Shown piece after piece: positions 11,540 through 23,383 of a stretch of 64,000 bases of DNA. Below the pieces are notes generated by a model, which saw only the letters and a list, made by a program, of their open reading frames with translations, was not told where the DNA came from and did no database searches. The position numbers were made by a program, and so were the translations under genes. This DNA comes from Quillaja saponaria (lineage: Eukaryota; Streptophyta; Magnoliopsida; Fabales; Quillajaceae). The number at the start of each line of letters is the position of its first letter. The stretch's first letter is position 1. Where the stretch lies: the NCBI GenBank assembly GCA_029379385.1, contig CM055617.1, forward strand, positions 2,108,001-2,172,000, in the 5' to 3' direction.

Positions 11540-12244
11540 ATGATGTCTATACAAACCAAGGGTGGAGTTCAATCATTGTGGTTGTGTTTGTTTCTGTTTT
11601 TGTTTTTGTATGGTGATAATTTTGTTCTTAAGGTTGATGGAGCTGCAGGTAATATGGGGAGAAATGTGGTAGTTTGTTTAATAAGGTAACGGCATGTCTG
11701 GGATTTGCGACGGGGAAAGCGGCGACACCGTCGAAGGAATGTTGTACAGCGGCGACGGAGATAAGGGAAACAGACCCAGAGTGCTTGTGTTTCATAATTC
11801 AGCAGATTCACAATGGTAGTGAGCAATTGAAAAGCCTAGGTGTTCAGGAGTCTAAGCTGCTTCAGCTCCCTTCTGCTTGTAACGTCAAAAATGCTAATAT
11901 CAGTGACTGTCCTAGTGAGTTTCCTCGCTCTTAATTCTTCTAGTTGTAGCTAGGCTAGCTTACCATGCATGTCACTAATTTTGTACTTAATTTGCATGTT
12001 CAAAACTCAAAATATTTGAACAGAGCTTCTAGGCTTAGCGGCTAACTCGCCCGATGCCGCTGTCTTTACAAATGCTTCATCAGCCACTCCAACAACTAAT
12101 GCTGTTGCTGCAGCAACGTCACCATCCAAGAACAGTGGGAGTAAATTACCTGGACCCCAGATGATCATCAGTACTGGCCTTGTGGCGATGGCTGCGGCCA
12201 TTTTCCAAACTGGTTATGGTTGTGGTTGGTTGGGTCATCTTTAA
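11540..12244 (+). CDS. GPI-anchored non-specific lipid transfer protein (LTPG1-like), frame broken by one base
   Basis: Two exons, 11540-11914 and 12024-12244. An N-terminal signal peptide starts MMSIQTKGGVQ and has a long Leu/Phe core. The eight-cysteine LTP domain follows: KCGSLF, ACLGFATGKA, ECCTAA, CLCFIIQQ, then LQLPSACNVKNANISDCPKLLGL. A Ser/Thr/Ala-rich spacer and a hydrophobic tail form a probable GPI-attachment signal. The pattern, including LGV..SKLLQLP and CPKLLGL.ANSPDAAVF, matches Arabidopsis LTPG1 (At1g27950), which exports cuticular lipids. The signal peptide and the LTP domain are in different frames. The shift maps to the GGGG run at 11656-11659, where one more G would join them and also give the right exon-1 phase. 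There is no other stop. It is either a sequence error or a null allele. The last residues differ from a usual GPI tail. Confidence 0.82.
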
Positions 12245-13969
12245 TAATTACTAATTGGGATAGGTCAATTAAATGGTGTAACATGCATGCATGGTGAAGG
12301 AGCCCTTGGATTCAGTTGGTTTGTCATGTCACACGTTATGTTATTTTCTTGAATTTTAGGACTTGGCTTAATTAATGCTATCACGTAATTATTTTAATTT
12401 ACCTTCTTCCCTTTGTATTAGCTAGTACGTTGTATAATTTTAATTTAATTTAATGTCCCGGTTTCAAAGGTGGGTGCATGATAGATGCCAAGTAATTAGA
12501 ATGAAGAGGGTATGGAATTAATGAAAGAATAGTTCTTTCATCTCAACTCGTTTAGATCACCTTCAACAAAGTTATTTATCAACATTGTATCTTTAATTTT
12601 TATGAACTGCTAATTTATAACATTTAAATTAAATTTCATAATTAAAAAATCTCTAGGATTGTCTTAGTTTTTTTATGAATATTCTTAATGAATTTCATCC
12701 GTTAAAATTTAAGATTATTAATTAAGTTTAATTTCATTATTCACACATTATGTGTAAACAAAATAATTTTACTTGATATAAGATAGTAACATGTTTAATT
12801 TCTTTGATGTCTTCAAATATATTTTGAATATTTTTGGTTAAATTGTGTTAAATTAATCTATTTATACATTGTATAAGAATGAGAATAAAATAATGGAACT
12901 TGATTGAAACAATAAATTGCAACTACTTGATTGAAAAAATTAATAAACAATAAATTGCAATGTGATTAAATTTTTTTATAAAAAATAAAATTCATCAATT
13001 GTGAAAATGGAAGTAATCTCTTGAAGGATCAAAAAAACTCATGTAATCTCTTATCTATATCAATAAGGGAGAAAAGCTTTATATGAACCTCATAATAGAA
13101 TAAATATATTTAATATTTTTTTATTAATTAAAAAAATTTAAAAGACTAAAAGATTTTAACATATTAATAACTACCCATTCAAACATTGACTTTTTTTTTT
13201 CTTTATTAAAAAACTTAAAATGATCCATTTATACTTTTTTTTTAAAATTAAAGAAAAAAAATTTCCAGCAGTACATGTGGTTAATGTTTAAAATATTAAT
13301 CAAGTAAACTAATCTTCAAAAATTCACATAACATAAAATTAATAAATTTATTAAAATATTTAATTTGTAGGTATCATTATGAAAAAAATAATATTAACAT
13401 AATTTGAAACATATTGAAAATATTTTAAAGAAAAATATACAAGGAGATGATGAGAACTTATTAATTTTAGAAATTTTTATTTTTACTTGAATATTTATAT
13501 CATAAATTCATTAATTTTAAGTGAGTTATTGAAATTTTTTTTCACTTAATTAGTATTTTAAATTTAAAAAGTAAACACAAAAAGGACACAAGTGGTAGAA
13601 AATGTTTCAATTTAAAGTTTATTTTTTTTATAAAATTATTTAAAATATGGCTTATTTGAAAACATTGAACGAATGTTTTTCCAAAACACTAAATAATTGT
13701 AATTAATTTGTCCTGAAGGGAATGGGTTGCACTTGCACTGTCTCAGGTTTCAATCCTGACCGTCCGTGCCAGGTGGATCCGCAATCCAGCTTCATCCAGT
13801 GACTTACCTAAACGTCCTGCGTTGCGTACGAGCAAAATACTAAAACAGCCGCACGACGGAAAAACCCCTAACCTTAAAGACGTTTTATGTATGCCCTTCT
13901 CTTCAGCACTGGTTCCTTGGCATTCCGATAGAGGGCAAGATCTCGCCGTCTTCATCACTCGCCGCCGTC
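12245..13969. other. AT-rich intergenic region
   Basis: About 1.7 kb with no open frame of note and long A/T runs, especially 12600-13690. The last 200 bases, which are more GC-rich, are the probable promoter and leader of the RanBP2 finger gene. Confidence 0.5.
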
Positions 13970-16900
13970 ATGTCTCAGGTAATTCTCCGCCGCTCGTTTA
14001 AATCTCCGATCTTATTTCTCCGCCTTTAATAACTCCCTCTTTGGCTAGTTATGTCGAAGACTACCAGATCTTGTAGCTCAAATATTCCGAATGAAAATCA
14101 GGAAAAGTTTTGGATTTTTTCGAGTTTTGTATTTCATAATTGCATTATATTGCCCTAGGTAATTAAAATTGTTTATTTTTTTTGTTTGATTGTAGCGATA
14201 GGCTGTGTTTAATTTCGTAGAATTGCATATATTGGTGCGTAAAGGAATCCAACAGTGAATCCGGGATTGAAATTCCGATTCCAATTGTGACCTTCCGGTT
14301 ACAGGCTCTGAAATATAGCCTTGAAATGTATACAAGTTTACCGAGTGGATTTTTTAACATGTAATTAACTGTTTCTTCTGGTCTGCAGGTTGATAACAGA
14401 AACTCATCCGCCACGAAGCGTGCTAGAACTGATGGTGCGCCATGTCTTCTATACGTATTTACATACATACACGCATGCATACACAATTTTCTTTTTAATG
14501 GTTTAAGATTGTGCGTATTCCTTTCTTTTTGGTTGTCTGAACTTACCACCTATACAACTATTAAAGTTAATTCAAATGTGAATGAAAAATAAGCTTTGAT
14601 ATATCTTAATTTCTTTGTGCTGCCAAAGTTGGCAATGTTATATGCATATGCCTAAATGTGCCATCACTTTTTTTTCTTCTTCTTTAAAAGCACCATGTCA
14701 ATGTTAATAACTGAAAAGATGTTGTGGTTCATTTTTAATCTTTACTGTTTGTAGGTAGTCGTAGGGAAGATGATTGGACGTGCCCCAGTTGTGGCAATGT
14801 CAATTTCTCTTTTAGGACAACTTGCAACATGCGTAATTGCACTCAACCGAGGCCTGCTGATCATAATTCGGTAAGATTTTAAAATATAATGTAGGAAGAT
14901 TGCCTAGTGTATGGTTTTCTTTTCTAGCTTCTTAATTTTGAGTGATTCATATATTGATACCTTATCTTCCGGACCCTAAAAGAAGGTGTAAAAAATGATT
15001 TGTTTGTGCAACATACCATTAGATGAAGAAATATATAAACTGTATTCAAAGACCTAATAATTCTTATTTACATTTATAGGTAGATTCATCAAATGGGTGT
15101 TTGGGTCCGATACAAGTATCAAAGTGCAAGACCAGATCCAATTAATATGATTTTTTTGGCATAATATAACATTGTTAAGACATTCACCAATGATCTATAA
15201 ACTATTCTTAGCATCAAACATCTAAATATTTACTGTATTTCCAGAAGTCTGCCATCAAGCCCCTGCAAGCTCCCCAGGGATACTCATCAGCAGCTCCTTA
15301 CGTAGGTTCTGGTGCACCCTCTTCAATGTATCTCGGTGTGCCACCTTATGGGTCTTCTCTCTTCAATGGATCATCAATCCCTCCCTATGATGTTCCTTTT
15401 TCTGGGGGATCGGCATATCACTATAACTATGGCAGCCGCCTTTCTACTGGAAGCCCCTACAGACCTCTGCATTTATCTGGACCAACACCATACTCTAGTG
15501 GACCTATGATGGGGAATGGTATGTTTTGTTTTGTTTCTGTTATCTACTTGAACAGCTTTACCTCACAAATGAATAAACCATTCTGTGTTGTTTATTGAAC
15601 AAACTCTTTTGAGTTCCCTTATGAAGGTGTATCGAATTATTAAAATACATGCAACAATAACAAATTCTTGGGTTTTGTAACTTTTTATATTTCTCTTTAT
15701 TATTATCATCATTGTCACTTTTGTTTCTGTATATTCTTCTTGTTTTTGTTATTTTTGCAGTTATTATCTTTCCTTTTGGGGTTTCTTTTGCAGGTGGCAT
15801 ATATGGTATGCCCCCATTAATTGATCGTTACAACATGGGTATGCCGGTGGGACCTGGACCTATGGTATGAACAAAACATTAAATATATCTTTACATTTAG
15901 AATTGAGTATGACATATAATTCTTTTGTTATGGTTTCTGCCATAGTGCCGTTTCTTGACATCTGTAGCTCTAAGCAGTAACCTTTTGTGTCAGTCAAATT
16001 GGAAATATTTATAATGACAAATTCAGACAAAAGTAGATATTTTGGTTGAACTATTAAAACATACTCCTCAAGCTTTCGCAGTGTTATCAAAGGCCCTAGA
16101 GGCACCTAGGTGCTAGGGGTCCATGGAGCCTTAGGAAGGCCAGGTGCAACTAATGAAAAAAAATCTATAGACAAGAGTGCTCTGTTTTTTGGCCATTGCT
16201 AGTCTGCAAGTCACACTTAATGTCTATGTTCTCTGTGTATCAGAACAGAGACTAGTATAAGAAGAAGAAGAATAATAACTGAAGAAGAAGAGGTTAGACA
16301 AGGCAAGCTTACCAATGAAATTCCGCTCTGTTTTTCAGCCAGAAAACAGCTGATATTTTCTGGTTGAGACTCTGTCGTTAAGTGGCTGAGATTGTTTTTT
16401 GGTTTTATTCTACAAGGTCAGCAGCTGATATAGGCTTTTATTAATATTTTATGAACTCCTCCTATTCATTATGTGATTCTTTCAGTAGCTGACTTCCTAT
16501 TTCTTAGGAAACTATAAATTGAAACTCAAAAAATAAAAAAAATAAAAAAAATTTTGCTTGAATCTTTTGGGCACCTCAGGCGCTCCTCAAGTGCCTAGGT
16601 GAAGGTGCCTCTCCTGAGAGGTGCAGAGGAGAGAGGGCTTGCGCCTCAGGCGCATCTTTGATAACACTGCTTTTGCATGCTTGCAAATGCACGTGGTATA
16701 GGTCAACGGTGATATTCTGTAATGAATAGAAGCAGAGTTTTGTTTCCTTGTGAATATCCCGTATGTCGATGTGATGTGGTACTTATTAATGATATTCTTC
16801 TTCAGCAGGGGCCAAGGCCAGGATTTTTCCCCTGAAGACAATTCTCAAAAAAAGGGGGCAGGTTTGTCATGCTCAGGTTATGCTATTTGGCCTTTTACCA

Positions 16901-17719
16901 TTTGTCATGGCAATTTCCCTACTTATTCTGTCATTTTTAATTTGCGAGTGTAGATGCAACTCGTGATAATGACTGGACATGCCCAAAATGCGGCAATGTC
17001 AATTTCTCTTTTAGAACTGTTTGTAACATGAGAAAGTGCAACACACCGAAGCCAGGATCCCAGGTTTGCTGCCCTTTTTTCTTTCTATGCTGATTGATTT
17101 CCACTGACATTATTAGCACCATCTTCCTTCTGGCTGGGATGTTTTAGTTGGACTTATTTTATGTTTGATTTTGTTTGATGTTAAATGGTATCTTTTGCTG
17201 CAGGCTTTGAAATCCGACAAAAATTCTAGTAAGTTGAACCTTGTATTGTTTTCTATTTGATTGATCCCATTATCTGTTTCAGGGCACAGGTAGATTATAA
17301 TTTGTAACACTTTCTTTGTCTTTTTGCTTCAGAACAAAAGATGCCTGAGGGGAGTTGGAAGTGTGACAAATGTAATAACATAAATTATCCATTCAGAACC
17401 AAATGCAACAGACAGAATTGTGGGGCTAACAAGCCTGCTGAGTCTAAGGAGTCTTCACCAGCACCAGATGAAAATGATCAGGTTTGTTGTGTGGAACACT
17501 TTCTTTGTATCCCCATACATAACTTTCGATTTTTATTTTTCTTATGCGTCTCTGTACACATTATAAACTTCATAAAATGTCAACAATTGCAACTTGTTAC
17601 TTTTGTTCTGAAACTTCCCTCTTCCTCCCCTTGTTCGGATTGTCTTACAGTTGTAAGTCTTAAGTTTTCTTATTTCTCTGTTGCATCCATTAATTGGCAA
17701 TTATTTACTGTTCCAGTGA
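13970..17719 (+). CDS. RanBP2-type (NZF) zinc-finger protein with three fingers
   Basis: Exons seen: 13970-13978, 14389-14434, 14755-14870, 15245-15518, 15794-15864, 16809-16861 (or from 16806), 16954-17063, 17204-17228, 17333-17481, and probably 17717-17719 (the stop alone). Three W-x-C-x2-C-x10-C-x2-C fingers are clear. Finger 1 is DDWTCPSCGNVNFSFR in exon 3, finger 2 is NDWTCPKCGNVNFSFR in exon 7, and finger 3 is GSWKCDKCNNINYPFR in exon 9. Between fingers 1 and 2 lies a Gly/Pro/Ser/Tyr-rich linker. This layout matches Arabidopsis At1g67325, whose fingers of the N-F/Y-F-R type (as in ZRANB2) bind single-stranded RNA, so a nuclear RNA-binding role is inferred. Exon 6 carries one extra base in the run TTTTTCCCC (16824-16832), which puts a TGA in frame; without it the frame and exon phases are perfect. 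The last exon is uncertain: an alternative acceptor at 17650 would end in Leu-stop. Confidence 0.88.
16080..16668. mobile_element. hAT-like miniature inverted-repeat transposon (MITE) in an intron
   Basis: A 589-bp element with terminal inverted repeats: AGTGTTATCAAAG at 16080-16092 and its exact complement CTTTGATAACACT at 16656-16668. Eight-base flanks GCTTTCGC (16072-16079) and GCTTTTGC (16669-16676) match at seven of eight positions, as for a hAT target duplication. Subterminal GC-rich palindromic blocks (gcacctaggtgc; gcgcctcaggcgc) lie inside both ends. It has no transposase frame, so it is non-autonomous. It sits in the intron between exons 5 and 6 of the RanBP2 finger gene. Confidence 0.85.
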
Positions 17720-20030
17720 GTACTAGGACATGTTTGAGGGTTGAGAAGGTCCAGAGTTGTCATCCAGCATTGCTCAATATGGGTGTCTGAAAGTCAGTCT
17801 TGTCGTCCTCTGTGTTGCGGCAGTTGTCGAGTTACTCTCCACCTTCTCATTGTGTCAAGTTGTTGTATTAACTGAGATGGTATTGGTCTTTATGGATTGT
17901 TGTGATGCATGTGTCAGCCAGCTTGTCTGGAAGGATTCTAACAGTTTGGTTCTGGTATCTAATAGATAGGTTCTGTACTATCAGAATCAACTCATTACTC
18001 TAGTGGGTATCATGCATTTAGTAAAGGTACTGGTGGCAGAACAAGGTAGTTATTGCAGGTGGAGTTTTCTAGTTTTCATTTGATTCTAAATTATCCGTGT
18101 TTAAGTAATCTTTAGATGAACTTATGACTCAGATATGTATCAAGTTTCCAAGTTCTCCCAGATACTTGGACCCTGCCATGTTGATATTGGGTAGATGGTA
18201 ATGTGTCTTCTTACTAGCCATTACCTTTGTAGTATTTGTTCACAGGCCATTCTTTTTTTTCCCATCACTGCCTGTAATAAATGTGGAGAATCCATATTTT
18301 GTGTGATACTGGTTCTGGTCCTGTTAGGGCCATAATATCTAAGATTTGTTTTGGTTTCTCTGAAAATAGCAGAGTATATAGTAGTCCTTACTCTGTCTTG
18401 GTGATTGGACCTCTAACCCTTCAAATGGTCAGTGGTTCAAGTGCTGATGGTTACAAAATAGCTCACCTAATATTAGTTTTTGGTGCCATGTACCGTTTGG
18501 TAGTCGGGGTATTAGAATTTCCCATGCATATGGATGGTTTCCAGCTTTACTTCCCCCTCCCTCCCCTTTAATAGGATACTGGTCTAGCATAGATAGGCGA
18601 CAGTTCTATATGATAGCTTCCTGTGACATTCTCGGTCAGCTTATGCATTTTGTTTGAATGGTGCTTTAGAAGTCGTGGGATAATAGTTGCTACGATCATG
18701 GGTCGCTCAGTTCATGCATGTTGAAAACATAATCTATAATTAGTTTACTACCACTAAATTTATAGTTTTTAGCTCTATAGAATTCAGCATTTGCTAGCCA
18801 ATTGTGGTGGGATTATAAAGCAACTGTAACCAAATTTATTCGTCCTGAAGTTTTAGTTGGAAGTGTCTGTTGGTAGAATGTACAACGCCTTTGGCGAATG
18901 CCTTTTTTTTTTTTTAATTATTATTATTAATGCCCTTAATAACCATCAAATGGCAAGTGCTTTTTCTTGTGTAAGAGTCTATTCGCTACAAGTTTTGCTT
19001 TTATTTTCATAACGTTTCTCACGGCATCCATGCAAGTGATCAAATCAATCAATCAACTAGCCTTGCAATATTAAGTTGAACGTTAATATTTCGTTCATCA
19101 TACATGCCATGGGAGATCTGCATAACTGGTGAGTTGCGAGTGTAATGTCAAAAAGGAGTGGCCGAGTGCCAAAAACATACAAAGGGATTTGGATATTCTC
19201 TAGTATCGTTTGAGAGTCATAATTGTTTGTTTTGTAAAGGCGAAAAACAAAATCAAGAAAATGAGTGTCTCTCACGTGAGGAATGCATGTTCTTAATGAA
19301 GAGCATTCAAATCCTAATGTGGTGGTAAAATATTTTCACTCAAATTATTATTATTTTTTTTCCCGCCAAACCTAGTCTTCAATTTTTAGAGATTATTTCA
19401 ACCAGAAAAGAAAACAGCATCCAGTACCACCATTTCTGCAATTCTCTCCAGAAATTATTGTATCCAATACATCAGACAGAGTTTCAAGATTTATGTTGCC
19501 CGCCTCATCGATTCAATAATCCAAATTTAGTCTAACTTTCTTAAAGCATATGAGCAACAGAAGTGTATATATAAAACAAGAAACAACAAATATGAAATTC
19601 ATTCGTATGTTGCCCGCATCTTTCTTATAAACAGATATGGCAAAAGAGACCTCTCAAGTCTGGACGCTTGTTAGTTCCTGCACAAAGATTATTGAAATTC
19701 ATTCGTTACACAATCAGAAGAAAAGTATTCATTTTGCCTATAGCAAAATATAAGTTATACAGTGTTTGCAACGGCATTGATGTGTCAGTAATGCCCAATC
19801 AAACAATATTTTGTATAGTTGAATAACTTATTTTCCCGGGACAGAAATATGACTGAAAATTTACTGGAAGAACAAGGAAATGGGGACCCGCAATGGGGAT
19901 TTCTTTCTTACCCAATAGAAATAAACTAAAGTTGGGATCAGCCCATTATAGGGAAAGCATGACTGGAACTGACCTTGATCTGATTATTCTGATAACATTA
20001 AGTTGATAGCATTTGAATTATTTCGGCTGC
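17720..20030. other. RanBP2-gene 3' region and intergenic DNA
   Basis: The first part, perhaps to about 18700, is T-rich transcribed-looking sequence that may be a long 3' UTR or hold an alternative last exon. The open frames at 17757-17969 and 18281-18571 show no domain. The remainder is AT-rich with no gene. From about 19400 it probably includes the SPL 3' UTR on the minus strand. Confidence 0.4.
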
Positions 20031-23000
20031 TCAATTCAACCTGCTAGAGACAAAGCTGGATGCATATGGTGCTCTGAAGAGATGGAAATCTTGAAAGCGA
20101 CTGCTATCATCACAATCTGAATTCAAGATACACACTCGGGAATCAATGGGCTGTTGCTCAGTCTTCCAATATTCCGATGTAGCAAGAGGCATTGACTGTG
20201 TTGCCTGATGCATGACGGGCTGAGCAAATTCAATATGAGTATGATTGGAGTGTTCTAGTGAAATGGACTTTGACTCATAAGAACTCCAAGAATCAGTTGA
20301 CAGAAGAGAGAGAGCACGGTGAAACTCTTGTGTGGCATTCAGGTCAGAGGAGATCATGGGATCTTCTAAACCTGCAAATATAATCATCCAAGCTATGCGC
20401 ATCACGCTTAGACAAAACATGAAAACTTTTGAGCATGAATACAGCACAAACAATCTAGTAAATCAATGGTTTTGATTAGGTCGTACTGTTATCAACGATA
20501 CTGTTTTCCAAATTGTGTCATTTTCGTTGGTTAGATTTTATCAGTGTTGCAAGTTTTTATGAAAATTAATATCCCAATCAACTACTTCATCCATTTGGCA
20601 ATTACTCCTTGTATCTCTCCCAGGAATGCTGAAAGTCTAACAGACATATAATGAGCAATTAGAAGTGTGTTCGAAAATCGTGAAATTTGAATATGGCCAA
20701 AACCAATATTGTGGTATTAAACTTGCATAATCTAGATTTAACATGAAAACATAAAGCTCAGTCAGTTGTCAAAAAAGAAGCAAAATAACCTGGATTTATA
20801 GGCTTAGCTATTGTGCTTTTGGACTGTCAACAGCCCACTGGAAGGGTCACAAAGCATAGTGATGCCATTCGACATCTCATTGCTGGAAAAGTGCAGCCGC
20901 TCATTGGTGCCTTCTGCTTTTGCAGGCTTCAATATAAATTCTTTTGTTTGGGTGAATTTGGTGCTGTATGTATCTTCCCATATTAAACTTGCACCACCCC
21001 TTGAATAAGCAAGCTGGTTCATCTGTTGCCTCCCATCTGCAGAGGTAAAACCTATTAGATGTATGGATATGGTACTACTTTCATAATCACAATACACAAT
21101 GTCTTTCAGGCAAGATACTATATATTTAGAACCAGTGCTCTCTCTTTAGTTATCTCTAAAATCAGAACATTTGTTCTTCTCCTAAAAGTTTATACTGTCA
21201 ACAACTGACGTAACAGAAGGAGCATAGAACAATCTAATCCTTTTTCACTTCAATGTACAAAACCTTTTATTCCAATGGTCACAAACCAAAGTCCTTCCAA
21301 ATCTTGTGCTTACTTGTCTCAACCTGAATGATGAATTTTGCCTTCTTTTTTTTTTTGAAATAATTGGATGTGGTATCAATAAATAAGGAACTTCAGTGAT
21401 AATTAAATTTCAGGAAACAAACATTAAATGAGTCCAGTTGCCTACAGACACCCTAGTAAATAAAAATATAGTTGCAATAAATGACTAACTGATAGACCAG
21501 AATACTTGACCAAACAACGTAGCTATCAACATTCATAATAAAGGTTTGTATGCCCAAAGAAGTATGATAAAATACATAGAACCGCAGCTTTTACAAGCAG
21601 AATATCTTGAGCTTCACATAATGAGAAAATGCTGCGAAGCAACTAGAATTTTCTCCCCGAAATTAAAGCATTTTGATATGGCAGAGCTTTGAAGGTTCAA
21701 ACATAGAAAGTAGACTGTAAAGTCTAAAACCTTTAAGTATAAGGACAATTTCAACAGAAATTATACAGATTCAAGAAGCAGAACTCAGAAAAGCAACAAG
21801 ACTTGAAAATTTTGTCCTGCAATCTCCCATCAAATCCGTCTTACTGATGCTACAACTTACAAATGGTGTCAGGCTGGTAGCATGGTGGTAATACTTTTAT
21901 AGCAGTAAATGCAGCAAACCATATTGACAAGTTGATTTAGGATTGTTGTCCCTTAGGGGATATGCTAGTGGTTTTGACCTAGGATTTCAGACTTTTGAGA
22001 TCCTAAGTTCAAAGCATGGAATGGAACGGGAGGAACTTATGTTAAAAGGGCCTACACCTTAATGTAGTCTACTGCCCTGATGGGCCTCTTAGTGAACCCC
22101 AAAAAAAAAAAAAAAAAAAAAAACATTGAGGATATCAAATGTTATATTGCAGTTACTAGATAAGATTGAATAGTGTAATTCTTCAGTGTAAGTTAAGTCA
22201 GTTGATAAGGCAATTAAAATTTAAACATGTTCTTGATGTTCGAATTCTTGAGATGAGCCAAATCTGACAGGATTTATCCATAGGCATTTCAGAAATGTAA
22301 AAAAGTCTAAACAGCAAAAGAAATTACTTCAATATGCCATCATATATTACCCAAGCCAATGCAGAGATGTACTAAACTACCAAGCTTGATAATCACAAGT
22401 TGTGTAGGTGCATACCATATGGTGATGAATACAGAATTGGTGGGTTCAACCGAACTGCTTCGGGGTGTGGCTTGCGGCGTCTTGCATTGTGATCAAAGAG
22501 ACGCTTTCGACAGCTTCGCTTCTTTTCATCGAACTCTGACAAACCATGGAACCTTCAACATATATAAACGGCAAAACGATGATTTAATAGAATGTTATCC
22601 AATGTGTAAGGACAAGAAGCCAAGACCTATTTTGCAAATTGGATGACGTGTATGTGGATTAATAATCATCTGCTAAATCTGTGGATGATATGTTTGCTAC
22701 ATCATAATCAGTTTGATAATAAGGTTTTACCTGCTACACTGCTGGCAAAACCGACGTTCCAGACCACCAACAACCACCTTAGAGGATTTGGAGTGCCTTT
22801 CACAAACTCTATGTTTGCGATGGTAATCTTTAGCTGATGAGAGTTCAAGATTACAACCTTCAACCTGGCAGCGAGGAGGTTGCGAGCCGTGATTAATTGA
22901 TTTACACTTCTTAGCTGCAGTCAAAGATGGTGCAGGAATCATGGACGAAGATGAGGTCTTGGTATCACTTCCTGGACAAACATCTTCAAAGGACAGCCGT

Positions 23001-23383
23001 TTACCAAGCTTTAGACTGAGCAATGGTTCCCCAGAACCAGAAGGCTCTATTATTGGAGGAGTCCTAGTTGCCTCTTCCTTATAGATTTCATTCTTAACAC
23101 TAAAATCTTCTTCAGACCCTTCAAAAATGAACTTTAGTGTTTTACTTTCCCCAATCGATGAAGAACTGATGGAAGCTGATCTGGAGCTCTTTGATGAAGG
23201 TATTAGGTCAGAGCCAGAACCACCACCACCTCCAGATTGATAGAAGGACCCAAAATTGATTTCACGATTGGCTTCACAACCCCAGTCTGTTGGTTGATAC
23301 TTCGGTTTTTCAGCAGCTTTTGCATTGAACAGAAATAGGTGTTCCCAATCCCACTGTGAGGGAGATCTTGCATTCCACTCCAT
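20031..23383 (-). CDS. SPL (SBP-box) transcription factor of the SPL2/10/11 class, frame broken by one base in exon 3
   Basis: Coding exons in gene order: 22731-23383, 22416-22552, 20790-21036 and 20031-20371; 458 aa if the shift is ignored. The N-terminus ([16 protein letters not shown]) is typical of the clade. The SBP DNA-binding domain runs from about residue 172 to 250: [20 protein letters not shown], the second zinc site ending [11 protein letters not shown], and the bipartite nuclear signal [17 protein letters not shown]. The intron inside CQQCSR|FH is at the conserved position. The last exon carries a perfect miR156 site. The factor would bind GTAC-core motifs and promote vegetative phase change and leaf and flower development. 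Exon 3 reads into TAA after VQKHNS. Its length is one base too long, and removing one C from the CC before AAAAGCAC restores both frame and exon phase. It could be a sequence error or a truncated allele. A non-coding first exon probably lies near 25.6 kb. Confidence 0.9.
20298..20317 (-). promoter_or_regulatory. miR156/157 target site in the SPL coding region
   Basis: The minus strand reads GTGCTCTCTCTCTTCTGTCA, the standard miR156 target in SPL genes, and it encodes the conserved RALSLLS. I count no departure from the canonical site. Cleavage here represses SPL mRNA in juvenile plants. Confidence 0.95.
21944..22124 (+). mobile_element. tRNA-like SINE with poly(A) tail in an SPL intron
   Basis: A sequence of about 180 bases ends in a run of 23 A (22101-22123). 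It is flanked by ATTTAGGAT (21935-21943) and ATTGAGGAT (22125-22133), which match at eight of nine bases, as a target-site duplication would. Its 5' part has an A-box-like TATGCTAGTGG and a B-box-like AAGTTCAAAGC, the Pol III promoter layout of tRNA-derived SINEs. It lies opposite in sense to the host SPL gene, between coding exons 2 and 3. Confidence 0.72.

Noticed and set aside
22359..22646. 95-residue open frame on the plus strand
   Set aside because: It is antisense to SPL exon 2 and its flanking introns; it has no domain.
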